Shown: piece after piece, positions 17,370 to 27,308 of the stretch
How the letters are laid out: every line of letters begins with the position of its first letter
How positions within the stretch are numbered: the first letter of the stretch is position 1
Notes under the pieces: generated by a model
Database searches by the model: none
Seen by the model: the letters and a program-made list of their open reading frames with translations, nothing else
What the model was told of the DNA's origin: nothing
Translations under genes and position numbers: made by a program
DNA from: Rhizosphaericola mali
GTDB taxonomy: Bacteria > Bacteroidota > Bacteroidia > Chitinophagales > Chitinophagaceae
Assembly: GCF_004337365.2 (NCBI RefSeq)
Contig: NZ_CP044016.1
Span: forward strand, 806,001 to 870,000
Length of the DNA: 64,000 nucleotides
Direction: 5' to 3'

Positions 17370-18731
17370 ATGCGCCTTAGATACCTATTAACTGCAACCT
17401 TATTATTAATAATAAGCACATCCTTTGGACAAATTGAATTTAAAAAGATTTCTTACACACAGGCTTTGCATTTAGCAAAAGTCGAAAAGAAATTGATTTT
17501 ACTACAAATAGAGAGTGATAATTGTCTACAATGTAATGAAGTAGCTGCACAAGGACTCCAGTCAAAAACTATACAATTATTAACGGATGAAAAGTTTATT
17601 TGCCTAAAGACGAATAAAATTCCTGACGAATTATATAATGGAAATAGTCCATTTTCTTTTTCGGATAGTTTTTTTGGTACACTGTTTTTAAATGAAGAAG
17701 GTTCAATTTTAAATATAATGAAATTAACCACGTCTCAATCTAGTACTTACGAAGATGCAATTGCAAATACAATAAATGTGAACAAACATCAAGGGGTTTC
17801 AATTAAATATTTAGATAGTATTTATCGTCAAAATAATAATTTTGTAAATTTATTGAATTTGGTACGCATTATTAATAACTTTGCCTTAGAAGTAAAGCAA
17901 CCATTAATTGATTCACTCGTGGAATTAGCACCTCAAGATTCGGCTAAATCTATAAGTTTTTTGTCTCTTATCGCAGAATGCGCTCCTGATGTATATTCTC
18001 AAAGTTATATTTACATTAGAAATGATTATCCAGTTTTTAATGAAATGTGGTACAATATTCCGCTAAAAACTAGAATACAAATAAATGACCGCGCTATAGC
18101 TAAATCATTATCCAAAGCTATCAAGGAAAAGAATATTGACTATGCAAAAAAAGTTGCTTTTTTTTCAAAATCAATTAATACAAATACAAATGAAGGAGAG
18201 AAGAATGCAAACAAAAATTTATTAGATTATTTTTATAGTGTAAAAGATACTATACAGTATAAAAATGCGGCCATTGCTTTTTACAATAAGTATTTCATGT
18301 CAATCAATGTAGATTCAATTAAAAGATTGGATAATAAGAAAAAAGAGAATTTAGATATGATAGCGAAGAGAAATACAACAAAAGGTGCTCCAATGGAATT
18401 AAGAAGTTATACTTTTCTGCCAGAGGCCGAATATTATGGTAAGCAATTAAATCGTGGAGCTTGGAATCTTTATATGTTCTCCTCGAATAAGAGTGAACTA
18501 CAATTGGCGTTAAAATGGGCACAAAATGCAGTAGCTTTTTACCAAGATCCAGACATTTTTGACACATATGCACGTTTGCTTTATAAAATTGGAAAAAAAG
18601 AAACAGCAATGAAATGGGAAGCAAAAGCAGTCGAATCCGCAGGATTGGCGAATAGAAATAAAACTAAAAGTGAATATTCTGATGTTTTAAAAAGGATGGC
18701 TTTAAATGAAGAAAATATCAATACTTATTAA
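17370..18731 (+). CDS. Exported thioredoxin-fold protein with helical-repeat C-terminus
   Basis: A 453-residue protein with a signal peptide (1-20, …STSFG before Gln). Residues about 24-130 look like a thioredoxin-like domain of the DUF255/Thioredoxin_7 type: 'ISYTQALHLAKVEKKLILLQIESDNCLQCNEV', with a CLQC redox motif near 51-54 and a cis-Pro-like 'GTLFLNEEG' strand later. The rest is alpha-helical with TPR-like repeats near the end ('LKWAQNAVAFYQDPDIFDTYARLLYKIG'). It could act as a periplasmic thiol oxidoreductase or chaperone; no substrate is suggested by context. Its stop codon overlaps that of the convergent regulator gene (TTAA at 18728-18731). Confidence 0.7.
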   Translation: MRLRYLLTATLLLIISTSFGQIEFKKISYTQALHLAKVEKKLILLQIESDNCLQCNEVAAQGLQSKTIQLLTDEKFICLKTNKIPDELYNGNSPFSFSDSFFGTLFLNEEGSILNIMKLTTSQSSTYEDAIANTINVNKHQGVSIKYLDSIYRQNNNFVNLLNLVRIINNFALEVKQPLIDSLVELAPQDSAKSISFLSLIAECAPDVYSQSYIYIRNDYPVFNEMWYNIPLKTRIQINDRAIAKSLSKAIKEKNIDYAKKVAFFSKSINTNTNEGEKNANKNLLDYFYSVKDTIQYKNAAIAFYNKYFMSINVDSIKRLDNKKKENLDMIAKRNTTKGAPMELRSYTFLPEAEYYGKQLNRGAWNLYMFSSNKSELQLALKWAQNAVAFYQDPDIFDTYARLLYKIGKKETAMKWEAKAVESAGLANRNKTKSEYSDVLKRMALNEENINTY

Positions 18732-19456
18732 CCTACATTTAATAAACGCATAAAATTATCCCGATAAGTTTCTCCTATTGGGATAATTGTTTGATCCCGT
18801 AGGAAAATACGATTACGCTCTATACTTCCAATGGCGTTGATAGATACTATAAATGACTTATGTACTCTAATAAAGATTTGCTGCGGAAGTGTTGCTTCTA
18901 CTGCCTTTAAACTATCTAAAACCAACAACTTTTCTTTCGTAGTGTGAAATGCAATATAATCTCTCAACGACTCTATATATATGATATCAGAAAAATCTAG
19001 TTTGACTGTTTTTTTATCTGTCTTTACGAAGATAAATTCATTTAAATGGATGTTTGTTCGTGGTAGTTCTGACGAAGCTGTTTTAGTTTCAAGGTTATCC
19101 GTTAATATATCTTTTGCTTTGGTTGCGGCAATAAAAAATCGTTCAAATGAAATAGGTTTGAGCAAATAATCGATCACATTATAGTCATAACTTTCTAGTG
19201 CATAATCACTATAAGCCGTTGTCAATATGACACGACATTTATTTTGAATAATTTTCATGAGTTGAATGCCGGTCAGCTCTGGCATCTGAATATCCAAGAA
19301 AGCCAATTCGATGTCTCCATTTTGAATTTTGTGTATGGCATCAATCGGATTACTACTACTTTCCACCAATTCCAAAAAAGGAATTTTTCGCACATAGTCT
19401 TCCAATAAGGCACAAGCCCAAGGTTCGTCATCTATCACAATACATCTAATCATCAT
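18728..19456 (-). CDS. LytTR-family response regulator
   Basis: A 242-residue regulator with a receiver domain (Asp9/Asp10, phosphoacceptor Asp55 in 'FLDIQMPELTG', Lys in 'YLLKPISFERF') and a C-terminal LytTR DNA-binding domain ('FVKTDKKTVKLDFSDIIYIESLRDYIAFHT', 'FIRVHKSFIVSINAI'). It overlaps the upstream kinase gene by 4 bp, so the two form one translational unit. The divergent outer-membrane receptor gene is an attractive target but no binding site was recognised. Confidence 0.94.
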   Translation of the reverse strand: MMIRCIVIDDEPWACALLEDYVRKIPFLELVESSSNPIDAIHKIQNGDIELAFLDIQMPELTGIQLMKIIQNKCRVILTTAYSDYALESYDYNVIDYLLKPISFERFFIAATKAKDILTDNLETKTASSELPRTNIHLNEFIFVKTDKKTVKLDFSDIIYIESLRDYIAFHTTKEKLLVLDSLKAVEATLPQQIFIRVHKSFIVSINAIGSIERNRIFLRDQTIIPIGETYRDNFMRLLNVG

Positions 19457-20472
19457 TGACAGTCTATAGTAAGATTACAAATATAGTTTTCTTTGTCGTC
19501 TATAATTTCCAATTGATGTTTATTGGGATAAATAAGATCCAATCTACGTTGTAGATTTTGCATGCCGATACCTTTCCCGTCCGGTTTTTGATGCATGTTT
19601 TTAAGATTTTCTGTGTGTAGTTGGATTCTATTTTCAAATATTTTGATATGTATTTGTAAGGGAGATTGAGGATTGTTGACAATGCCATGTTTGAATCCAT
19701 TTTCTACAAAATGTATCAACAAAAGGGGCGCAATTTTAATATGTTCTGCGTTTCCTTCCACTTGGTAATCAATTTCTGCTTTTGGCTTAATACGCAAAGA
19801 TTCTAGATCTATAAAACTCTCGATATAGTTGATTTCTTGTTGTAGAGGAACTAATTCTTCTCCATTTGAATCTCTCGCAACATAACGCATTAATTCGCTT
19901 AGTTTGAGTATCGCAGGTAACGCTTTTTCAGAATTATGATATACTAGCGCATAGATATTATTAAGCGTATTGAAAAGAAAATGTGGATTGATTTGTGTTT
20001 TTAAAAATTGTAGTTCGGCTTGTTCTTTTTCAAGTAAAAGATCTTTTTTGTCTTTTTCAAGATTAAAATTATTGACAATACTCCAGATAATATAACTAGG
20101 AAGTAAAGAAAATGATCCATAATAGATATTATCCCAAACGTAAAATTTAATACTGTAGTTACCGAAATAATTACTAAATCCAAATAAATGAAGATATAGT
20201 TTTTCCTCAACTAGAAAACGTAAAATTGTAAATAATTCTATTAAAACCAGTACACTAAATATATAAATACCATATCTTTTTGTTTGAAAAAAATAGGGTA
20301 GTAAAATTAAGTAGTGAATATAAAATACAACAGCTTTCAAGAATATTCCCGATATACCTAATAGTATGGAGTTGCGACTTATTACATGAAAATCTCCATA
20401 GTACATCATAGGAATGAACCAAGATAGCAACCAAAATATGACATGTAGCAATATGACATTCTGTTTTTTCAT
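19453..20472 (-). CDS. LytS-like membrane histidine kinase
   Basis: A 339-residue sensor with four transmembrane helices in the first ~135 residues, a coiled linker, and a His_kinase domain with phosphoacceptor His164 in 'TQINPHFLFNTLNNIYAL'. The ATP-binding domain shows 'LLIHFVENGFKHGIVN' and 'GKGIGMQNLQRRLDLIY'. It lacks a separate periplasmic sensor domain, so the signal is probably read in or near the membrane. Partner of the downstream LytTR regulator; such short 4-TM LytS proteins beside OMP_b-brl receptors are common in this phylum. Confidence 0.93.
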   Translation of the reverse strand: MKKQNVILLHVIFWLLSWFIPMMYYGDFHVISRNSILLGISGIFLKAVVFYIHYLILLPYFFQTKRYGIYIFSVLVLIELFTILRFLVEEKLYLHLFGFSNYFGNYSIKFYVWDNIYYGSFSLLPSYIIWSIVNNFNLEKDKKDLLLEKEQAELQFLKTQINPHFLFNTLNNIYALVYHNSEKALPAILKLSELMRYVARDSNGEELVPLQQEINYIESFIDLESLRIKPKAEIDYQVEGNAEHIKIAPLLLIHFVENGFKHGIVNNPQSPLQIHIKIFENRIQLHTENLKNMHQKPDGKGIGMQNLQRRLDLIYPNKHQLEIIDDKENYICNLTIDCQ

Positions 20473-20683
20473 AACATTTATTGTAAGATCAAAACTAAAA
20501 CGTTCTATTTTAATTAGGCTGTTTTTTCGATCAACAAGAATGAATATTCCTTTAACCAGTCATTTTTATCTATGAATGGTTCTTCGTTAAAAAATAGAAA
20601 TTTAAGCTCCATTTATCCATGTTGGCAGATTATAAATATTTAGGTAAAAGTTTTCACAGAATCTTGCAGTATAAATTATTTAC

Positions 20684-23107
20684 ATGACTCGTTTACTGCT
20701 ATTGATCTCTTTGATATTTGTCTCTTTGTTTCCTTCTTATTTATATGCCCAAAAAATTGAATTGGCGGAAATTAAAGGGACCATCATCAATAAGGAAAAT
20801 CAACCTATTTCTAATGTTTCTCTTGTTTTACAAACTATCAATAAAAAAGTAGTTCGTTTTGCATTGAGTGATTCCACTGGTCATTTTAGTTTGGATTCCT
20901 TGCCTTATCAAAAATATTTGATCGAAATAAGCATGGTAGGTTATCAAACGTATCATTCGGATACGATTTTATTTGAATCGAAAACCAATTTAAATATTCA
21001 ATTAGAAGATTCAGTTAGTAATTTGGGCGAAGTAAAAGTGGCAACTAAAAAGAAACTATTTGAAATGTTGCCAGATAAAATGGTAATGAATGTTGAAAAT
21101 AATATTTTAGCAGCAGGTAATTCCGTGTATGATATTATCCGAAAAGCACCGATGGTGAGTTTGGATAAAGAACAAAATCTCTTGCTAAAAGCACAAACGC
21201 CCTTGATTTATGTTGATGATCGACCGACTTATATGAGTGGAACTCAATTGACTGAATATCTAAAATCCTTACCATCCGAATCAATTGCAACTATAGAATT
21301 TATCACTAATCCTTCTAGTAAGTACGATGCCGCCGGTTCTGCTGGTATTATTAATATTCGACTAAAGAAAAATAAATTATATGGTTTCAATGGTATCGTA
21401 AATGCTAGAATTGGAACGGGTAGATATATCAAGTCTGGTGGTGGTCTTAATTTGAATTATAGGAATGGCTGGTTAAATACTTATATGACGTGGAATACAA
21501 GTTACAGTCAATCCTACAATGCATTAACCTACAATAGTAAAATTATGAATAATGAAATAGCTTCTTATCAAGATCGAGAAAACTATTGGCATCCTACCTC
21601 AACTTATAATAATTTCAAAGGTGGTGCCGATTTTAATTTGAATAAAAAAGACGTTCTTAGCCTTGTTGTGATGGGGTATATAGAGAATACAAAGCAAATT
21701 ACAACCAATACGTCCATTTTGTGTGACGCAAAAAAAGATCCGTATCAATATATCGAAACTAAATTGACAGGAAAAAATAAAGTCCATAATATTACCTATA
21801 ACGTCAACTATAAAACAAACTTGGATTCATTAGGTAGTTCTATTGTTATCGATGCAGATTATGCCAAATACTTACAAAAAGATAGCGATAACAATATCAA
21901 TAATTTCACGGATCCTAATGGTGTAATTATTCGTGATCCTTATATATTTAAAAACAATCGTCCTGCCAATATCGATATCAAATCTGGAAAAATAGACTAC
22001 ACAAAATATTGGGCTTCCAAATACAAACTAGAATCAGGATTGAAGTATAGTTCTGTCAATACGGACAACAATCTTGTTGTGGATTCTATCCGAAACAATG
22101 CATGGGAAATGGATTATGGCCGTTCTAATCATTTTGTTTACAAAGAAGATATTGCCGCATTTTATTCGACCGTATCGCAGTCGTATGGTGATTTGTCGCT
22201 GCAATTAGGTTTAAGAGGAGAGTGGACGAGAAGTAATGCGAACTCGATTACGATTGACAAAGTGGTAAAACGCAATTATTTTAACCTTTTTCCTACTTTA
22301 TTTACAACCTATAAAATCAATGACAAAAATGATCTCAATTTTAGTTATAGTCGACGAATTAATCGCCCAAGTTACGAAAGTTTGAATCCTTTTGTTCGTT
22401 ATATTGATCCGTACACATCCTTTGTTGGGAATCCATTTTTGAAACCATCTTTCAGTAATTCATTCGAATTGAGGCACGGATTCAAACAGTTTTTATATAC
22501 AACTTTAAGTTATAGTCACTCCGCCAATATCATTACCAATACGATTTTACAGGACTCAACTACCGGAAAGGTGGTTAACTCTAGTGACAATGCGAGTTCT
22601 CGTGATTATCTGTATTTGAATATTTATGCAAGTATTCCTATTGCCAAATGGTGGAATTCTGAAACTAGTTTAAATATCAACTATAATCGATCAAAATCCT
22701 CGATTCCAGATTATAGTTATAATACGCATGGATTTGGAACAGATATTAATACTGATCATACTTTTTCTTTACCAAAAAACATAAAAATACAAACCTCTTT
22801 CCGATATTCATTTCCTAGTGTAGACGGATTGGCAAGGATGAAAACGAGTTATGGTTGGGACTTAGGAGTACAAAAACAAATTCTAGACAAAAAGGGGACG
22901 ATCAAAATTGCCGCTACCAATATATTTGCACAAGCGGCGTATCGAGCACATTATATTGGTAGCGGACTGGATATTAATTGGATCAATCGTTGGGAAGCAA
23001 GAAGGATTAATGTCAGTTTTGTATACAAATTTGGTAACCAAAAAGTCAAAGCTGCTAATAGTCGTCGCACCTCATCATCAGAAGAACAAAATCGTGTAAA
23101 TATGTAA
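20684..23107 (+). CDS. TonB-receptor-like outer-membrane beta-barrel protein (OMP_b-brl_3 type)
   Basis: An 807-residue protein: signal peptide (1-22, …SYLYA before Gln), a carboxypeptidase-regulatory-like beta-sandwich (about 28-105, 'IKGTIINKENQPISNVSLVLQ'), a plug-like segment (about 115-230, with 'VYDIIRKAPMVSLDKEQ' and 'SSKYDAAGSAGIINIRLKKN') and a large C-terminal barrel. It belongs to the same group as the protein at 47.9-50.4 kb. This group has no SusD partner and its ligands are mostly unknown. It is divergent from the LytTR/LytS pair (212 bp between starts), suggesting regulation by that pair. The last ~15 residues form a Ser/Arg/Lys-rich tail beyond the barrel. Confidence 0.87.
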   Translation: MTRLLLLISLIFVSLFPSYLYAQKIELAEIKGTIINKENQPISNVSLVLQTINKKVVRFALSDSTGHFSLDSLPYQKYLIEISMVGYQTYHSDTILFESKTNLNIQLEDSVSNLGEVKVATKKKLFEMLPDKMVMNVENNILAAGNSVYDIIRKAPMVSLDKEQNLLLKAQTPLIYVDDRPTYMSGTQLTEYLKSLPSESIATIEFITNPSSKYDAAGSAGIINIRLKKNKLYGFNGIVNARIGTGRYIKSGGGLNLNYRNGWLNTYMTWNTSYSQSYNALTYNSKIMNNEIASYQDRENYWHPTSTYNNFKGGADFNLNKKDVLSLVVMGYIENTKQITTNTSILCDAKKDPYQYIETKLTGKNKVHNITYNVNYKTNLDSLGSSIVIDADYAKYLQKDSDNNINNFTDPNGVIIRDPYIFKNNRPANIDIKSGKIDYTKYWASKYKLESGLKYSSVNTDNNLVVDSIRNNAWEMDYGRSNHFVYKEDIAAFYSTVSQSYGDLSLQLGLRGEWTRSNANSITIDKVVKRNYFNLFPTLFTTYKINDKNDLNFSYSRRINRPSYESLNPFVRYIDPYTSFVGNPFLKPSFSNSFELRHGFKQFLYTTLSYSHSANIITNTILQDSTTGKVVNSSDNASSRDYLYLNIYASIPIAKWWNSETSLNINYNRSKSSIPDYSYNTHGFGTDINTDHTFSLPKNIKIQTSFRYSFPSVDGLARMKTSYGWDLGVQKQILDKKGTIKIAATNIFAQAAYRAHYIGSGLDINWINRWEARRINVSFVYKFGNQKVKAANSRRTSSSEEQNRVNM

Positions 23108-23149
23108 TTGCTTGCATTTGGAAACGAAGAAGAACCAGAAAAATATCTC

Positions 23150-23245
23150 ACCTAAATCCTCTCCTCAAGGAGAGGACTTTTGGGGCTTCCAATGTAAATG
23201 TCTTTGCTCTGTTCTTCTCCTGCAGGGGAAGGGGCTGGATTAGGT
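23150..23245. repeat. Short palindromic intergenic repeat element
   Basis: A ~96-bp GC-richer island between convergent genes. Its ends form an imperfect inverted repeat (ACCTAAATCC at 23150-23159, GGATTAGGT at 23237-23245). Inside are two hairpins: CCTCTCCT/AGGAGAGG (23158-23175) and an imperfect one around CTTCTCCTGCAGGGGAAG (23214-23231). Sequences of this style recur between genes in many Bacteroidota genomes; there is only this copy in the window. It encodes nothing. Confidence 0.55.
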
Positions 23246-23294
23246 TACATTTTGACTTTCGAAATATTACTGCCTAATCGCAATGCCATACCAA

Positions 23295-23660
23295 CTATAG
23301 TATTGCCAAAATCTTTTTTTGAAAAAATATTGCCCAAATATCAATTAAAAACAAGGGGATTGCAATTGTTAGTCCAGATGGCATAAAGACAGCATTGTGT
23401 ACGACAATACCAAGCAAAATGGGAAATAGTACCAATCCTCCAACAACACGAGTTTTGGTAATGATGATGCATAATCCACCTACAATTTCGAAAAAGCCAA
23501 CGAATGGCATTAGCCATTTTAATGTCATAAATGCATCAAACACTTTTGCCATTTCACCTTCCATTTTGGGCATAGGCATATAGTGTAAAAATTTGTCCAA
23601 ACCTGCATTGAGAAACATCAATCCACAAAGTAAAAAGAGGATAAATTGTACAATTTTCAT
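23295..23660 (-). CDS. DoxX-family membrane protein
   Basis: A 121-residue protein with four transmembrane helices. The sequence begins 'MKIVQFILFLLCGLMFLNAGLDKF', and contains 'LMPFVGFFEIVGGLCII' and 'VVGGLVLFPILLGIVVHNAVF', as in DoxX/DoxD-like small membrane proteins. Members are linked to terminal oxidases, thiosulfate oxidation or redox-stress membrane complexes, but no such partner is nearby. Single-gene unit between a repeat and the acyltransferase gene. Confidence 0.8.
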   Translation of the reverse strand: MKIVQFILFLLCGLMFLNAGLDKFLHYMPMPKMEGEMAKVFDAFMTLKWLMPFVGFFEIVGGLCIIITKTRVVGGLVLFPILLGIVVHNAVFMPSGLTIAIPLFLIDIWAIFFQKKILAIL

Positions 23661-23720
23661 AGTGAGTTGTTTTTAATCTGAAATTATAACAATTTATCGA
23701 TATTCGAATGAATCCGGCAA

Positions 23721-24293
23721 TTACAATCTTTGAACTTGATTGTTTTTCAGTTGGTAACGATCGCCAGTATTTTTACAAACGGCATTTCCTTCGGTATCAA
23801 AATGCAATTTTTCTCCGAAGGCACTGATCCAACCATCTTGTCGAGCTGGATTTCCTTTCATAATCGCAAATGCTAGGACGTTTTTCGTAATCACAGCACC
23901 TGCGCCGATTAAAGCGTATTCGCCTATTTCATTTCCGCAAACTATTGTAGCATTTGCCCCAATCGTTGCACCTTTTCGTACGATGGTTTTTTTGAATTCA
24001 TTTTTTCGTTCGATCGTGCTTCGTGGATTGATGACATTGGTAAAAACCATAGACGGACCAAGAAATACATCGTCTTCTATTTCCACGCCATCATATACGG
24101 AAACATTGTTTTGAATCTTGACATTGTTGCCAATCTTGACATTGGTATTGATGAAAACATTCTGTCCGATATTGCAATTTTTCCCAATAAAACTAGGCGA
24201 CATTATGTGGCAAAAATGCCATATTTTAGTTCCTGCTCCGATATGGGCTGGTTCGTCAACAAAAGAAGAAGAATGTACGAAATAATCTTGCAT
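23721..24293 (-). CDS. WbpD-like hexapeptide-repeat acyltransferase
   Basis: A 190-residue left-handed beta-helix protein. Hexapeptide repeats fill residues 10-140 ('[25 protein letters not shown]', '[18 protein letters not shown]', '[27 protein letters not shown]'). The order, with 'FTNVINPRS' and '[13 protein letters not shown]', matches UDP-2-acetamido-3-amino-2,3-dideoxyglucuronate N-acetyltransferases (WbpD/WlbB), which act in O-antigen sugar synthesis. ATG 24293 is preferred to one 52 codons upstream: the extension is unlike the family and would overlap the divergent gene and the promoter. WbpA, WbpB, WbpE and WbpI partners are not in the window, so the exact substrate is inferred. Confidence 0.83.
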   Translation of the reverse strand: MQDYFVHSSSFVDEPAHIGAGTKIWHFCHIMSPSFIGKNCNIGQNVFINTNVKIGNNVKIQNNVSVYDGVEIEDDVFLGPSMVFTNVINPRSTIERKNEFKKTIVRKGATIGANATIVCGNEIGEYALIGAGAVITKNVLAFAIMKGNPARQDGWISAFGEKLHFDTEGNAVCKNTGDRYQLKNNQVQRL

Positions 24294-24314
24294 TTCTATT
24301 ACCTTTAACGAGAA

Positions 24315-24322
24315 CAAACTTA
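24315..24322 (-). promoter_or_regulatory. Promoter -7 element of the WbpD-like gene
   Basis: The minus strand reads TAAGTTTG (TAnnTTTG), 22 bp upstream of the ATG at 24293, which supports the short start for that gene. Confidence 0.45.
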
Positions 24323-24343
24323 GACTATTTTTATAATTTGTAT

Positions 24344-25498
24344 ATGAAGAAAGAACGATTTTACTCTTTGGATGTGTTTCGCGGTGCGACGGTCGCATTG
24401 ATGATTTTGGTAAACAATCCAGGCTCATGGGATCATATTTATCCGCCATTGGATCATGCCGCTTGGCATGGTTGTACGCCTACGGATTTGGTATTTCCGT
24501 TTTTTCTTTTTGCAATAGGTAATGCGATGGCGTTTGTGATGCCGCGACTAAGAGAAGCGGGAAATGGGGCTTTTTTCAAAAAAACAATCAAACGTTCTAT
24601 TCTTATTTTTCTTATTGGTTTGTTTCTCAACTGGTCGCCGTTTATTAAATATGATGATGCTGGACATTTTGTTTTTAAGGTTTGGGAAAATATTCGGATC
24701 ATGGGCGTATTACAACGTACTGCTGTTGCCTATCTGGTCGCATCCTTTATCGCTTATTTCTGCAAACCGAAAGTTGCCATGGGTATTTGCGTGTTTATAT
24801 TGCTATTTTATTGGTGGCTTTGTGTGCAATTTGGAGCGGCTGATCCGTTTAGTATTCAAGGTTGGTTTGGGACTAATGTCGATAAATCTATTTTAGGGGA
24901 AACGCATATGTATCATGGTGAAGGACTCGCTTTTGATCCAGAAGGATTAGCAAGCGGATTGACGCCAATCGTTCAAATCGTATTCGGTTATTTTGTCGGA
25001 AACTATATCCAAAAATTAGGGAAAACGTACGAAATGTTGACGCATTTGTTCGTCGCCGCGGCCTTTACTATATTGGTGGCGATCATTTGGAATAACTGGT
25101 TTCCATTTAACAAAAAAATATGGACAAGTAGTTATGTTGTGTACACAACAGGCTTGGCGATTATGATTATTGCTGTGATTATTTACTTTATAGAATTCAA
25201 AGGACATAAAAGTTGGCTCACCAAATTTTTTGATGTTTTTGGAAAAAATCCCTTGTTTATTTTTTGTTTGAGTGGATTTTTACCTAGAGTTTTGTGGTTG
25301 GTTCGTTGGAGTATTGGCACCAATCCAGAAGGTAAACCACTATACGAAAATCCATTGAGTTGGTTGTATCACCATCTTTGCCAACCGGTATTTGCCGATG
25401 AACGAAACGGCTCATTGATGTATGCCATCATCAATATAATATTTTACTGGTCGATCGTTTATATATTAGACAAAAAGAAAATTTATATCAAGGTTTAG
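24344..25498 (+). CDS. NagX/HGSNAT-like membrane acyltransferase (DUF5009)
   Basis: A 384-residue protein with about ten hydrophobic helices. The start '[27 protein letters not shown]' ([10 protein letters not shown]) and the following '[27 protein letters not shown]' are the signature of bacterial homologues of heparan-alpha-glucosaminide N-acetyltransferase; the His in 'AAWHG' corresponds to the active-site His region. The family transfers acyl groups across the membrane to amino sugars. ATG 24344 was chosen as the first Met in the conserved N-terminus. The MscS gene starts 3 bp after the stop, so the two are probably cotranscribed, with no obvious functional link. Confidence 0.85.
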   Translation: MKKERFYSLDVFRGATVALMILVNNPGSWDHIYPPLDHAAWHGCTPTDLVFPFFLFAIGNAMAFVMPRLREAGNGAFFKKTIKRSILIFLIGLFLNWSPFIKYDDAGHFVFKVWENIRIMGVLQRTAVAYLVASFIAYFCKPKVAMGICVFILLFYWWLCVQFGAADPFSIQGWFGTNVDKSILGETHMYHGEGLAFDPEGLASGLTPIVQIVFGYFVGNYIQKLGKTYEMLTHLFVAAAFTILVAIIWNNWFPFNKKIWTSSYVVYTTGLAIMIIAVIIYFIEFKGHKSWLTKFFDVFGKNPLFIFCLSGFLPRVLWLVRWSIGTNPEGKPLYENPLSWLYHHLCQPVFADERNGSLMYAIINIIFYWSIVYILDKKKIYIKV

Positions 25499-25501
25499 CT
25501 T

Positions 25502-27274
25502 ATGTTTAAATACCTAAAATGCTATTTGTTATTATTGTTATTGCTTGTGGGTTCTTTTGTTGGAGCACAATCTCAGCAAGATTCTGGTATGCATCACAAC
25601 AAATGGTTACAAGAGGCGCTCACTGCAAAAGATATTCAGCATTTTAAGGATTCTGTTACTCTAAGTATTTTAAAAGAGCAGCTCAAAAAAGGTAATTCGA
25701 CCTCTGAACAAAAATTACTAAAGGAAAAACTGGACTCTATTCAGTTGCATGCTTCTCTGGATATCTCCAAAGAAATGGCGGAGATTGATGCGGAAAGGGC
25801 TAATACATTTCCCGTACCGGTATTGTTGTTTTCAGATACGGTATTTCAATTCTATACCTCAATTGGTCAATATTCTGCTGCTCAGAGAGCGAAAGATTTA
25901 ACCGAAAAACTAAATTATTTATACAAACAATATCCTTACCAACCAGACTCACTGACGATACAGGCGCATGCGGATATCTACGCCATCAAATATAAAAATG
26001 AAGTCATTGCAGGCTTGAGCGCTACGGACGCATTATGGGAAAATACTTCATTAAAAATACTTTCGGAAAAATTAGTTCAGCAAATTAATATTGCTGTAGC
26101 GAAGTATCAACAAGAAAATAATTGGACCAATACGCTGAAACGAATCGGTTTGGTTGTTGTTTTGATTGTAGCTATATTATTGTTGATTTTTATAACGAAT
26201 CGCATATTTATCTCTTCCGTCAAAAAATTGGTTCGCAGTAAGAGTAAGACCTTATCCGAAATCAAAATCAAAGACTATAAGGTTTTCAGTCGACCACATC
26301 TGTTGTCGATATTGATTCAGATATTGAAGGTCATTCGGATCGTATTGGTGATTGTTTATTTATATATTGGGGTGACGGTTTTATTTGGAATTTTTCCTGC
26401 TACGCAAAAATGGTCCAACAATATTATCTTTTTTGTAGAAGCACCATTGCGAAAGATTTTAAGTTCGATGTTGCATTATTTGCCTAATCTAATTCCGATT
26501 GCGCTGATCGTATTGGTTTTTCGATTAATAACCAAAATCTTAAAATATTTTACCAAAGAAATAGAACGCGGGCAGCTAAAAATTAAAGGCTTTTATTCTG
26601 AATGGAGCCGACCAACGTACAATTTGGTACGCATGGTTTTGTGTGTTTTGGTGGTAATTTTGATTTTTCCCTATTTGCCTGGAAGTGGATCTATTGCATT
26701 CAAAGGCATTTCGGTTTTTGTAGGTATTCTATTGTCTATTGGTTCGTCTTCCGCGATTTCCAATGCCGTTTCGGGTGTCGTGATTACTTACATGCGACCG
26801 TTCAAAATTGGAGATTGGGTAAAAGTAGGAGAGTTCACGGGGCATGTAATTGAAAAAAATCTTTTGGTTACACGTATACGAACTTTACAAAATGAGGATA
26901 TCACGCTGCCCAATACAACTATTTTGAATAGTCAAACGGTGAACTATACCAAACCTATACGTGATCCCAATACCATAGGGCTGGTTGTAAAAGTCGATGT
27001 GACATTGGACTATCAAACGGATTGGAAATTGGTTTCAGAATTGTTGAAAAAAGCAGCATTGTTAACCGAGGGAGTTTTGCGTGATCCGGAACCATTTGTA
27101 TTACAACAAAATTTGAATGATTTCAACGTGGCTTATCAGTTGAATGCTTACACTTTACAACCTGAACGAATGTTTTTTATACATTCAGATTTGCTACATC
27201 ATATTGTGGATTTATTTAAAGAAGCCGATGTCAATATGATTTCCCCACAATATATCAATATCAAAAAAGACTAA
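25502..27274 (+). CDS. Large MscS-family mechanosensitive channel
   Basis: A 590-residue protein: signal peptide (1-22), a periplasmic helical N-terminal region (about 25-205), about five transmembrane helices between 215 and 430, and the MscS core (about 395-590) with 'VFVGILLSIGSSSAISNAVSGVVITYM' pore helix, 'RPFKIGDWVKVGEFTGHVIEKNLLVTRIRT' beta domain and 'TLPNTTILNSQTVNYTK'. The architecture resembles YnaI/YbdG-type large members with extra helices. It should gate under membrane tension. Second gene of a pair with the NagX-like gene, closed by a terminator. Confidence 0.9.
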   Translation: MFKYLKCYLLLLLLLVGSFVGAQSQQDSGMHHNKWLQEALTAKDIQHFKDSVTLSILKEQLKKGNSTSEQKLLKEKLDSIQLHASLDISKEMAEIDAERANTFPVPVLLFSDTVFQFYTSIGQYSAAQRAKDLTEKLNYLYKQYPYQPDSLTIQAHADIYAIKYKNEVIAGLSATDALWENTSLKILSEKLVQQINIAVAKYQQENNWTNTLKRIGLVVVLIVAILLLIFITNRIFISSVKKLVRSKSKTLSEIKIKDYKVFSRPHLLSILIQILKVIRIVLVIVYLYIGVTVLFGIFPATQKWSNNIIFFVEAPLRKILSSMLHYLPNLIPIALIVLVFRLITKILKYFTKEIERGQLKIKGFYSEWSRPTYNLVRMVLCVLVVILIFPYLPGSGSIAFKGISVFVGILLSIGSSSAISNAVSGVVITYMRPFKIGDWVKVGEFTGHVIEKNLLVTRIRTLQNEDITLPNTTILNSQTVNYTKPIRDPNTIGLVVKVDVTLDYQTDWKLVSELLKKAALLTEGVLRDPEPFVLQQNLNDFNVAYQLNAYTLQPERMFFIHSDLLHHIVDLFKEADVNMISPQYINIKKD

Positions 27275-27306
27275 AAAAAGGACTTCAATTATGAAGTCCT
27301 TTTTTA
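27274..27306 (+). terminator. Bidirectional terminator between mscS and menG
   Basis: A6 tract, stem GGACTTCA/TGAAGTCC with 4-base loop (27288-27291), T6 tract. It starts within the mscS stop codon and also serves the convergent menG, whose stop codon is at 27309. Confidence 0.9.
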
Positions 27307-27308
27307 AC

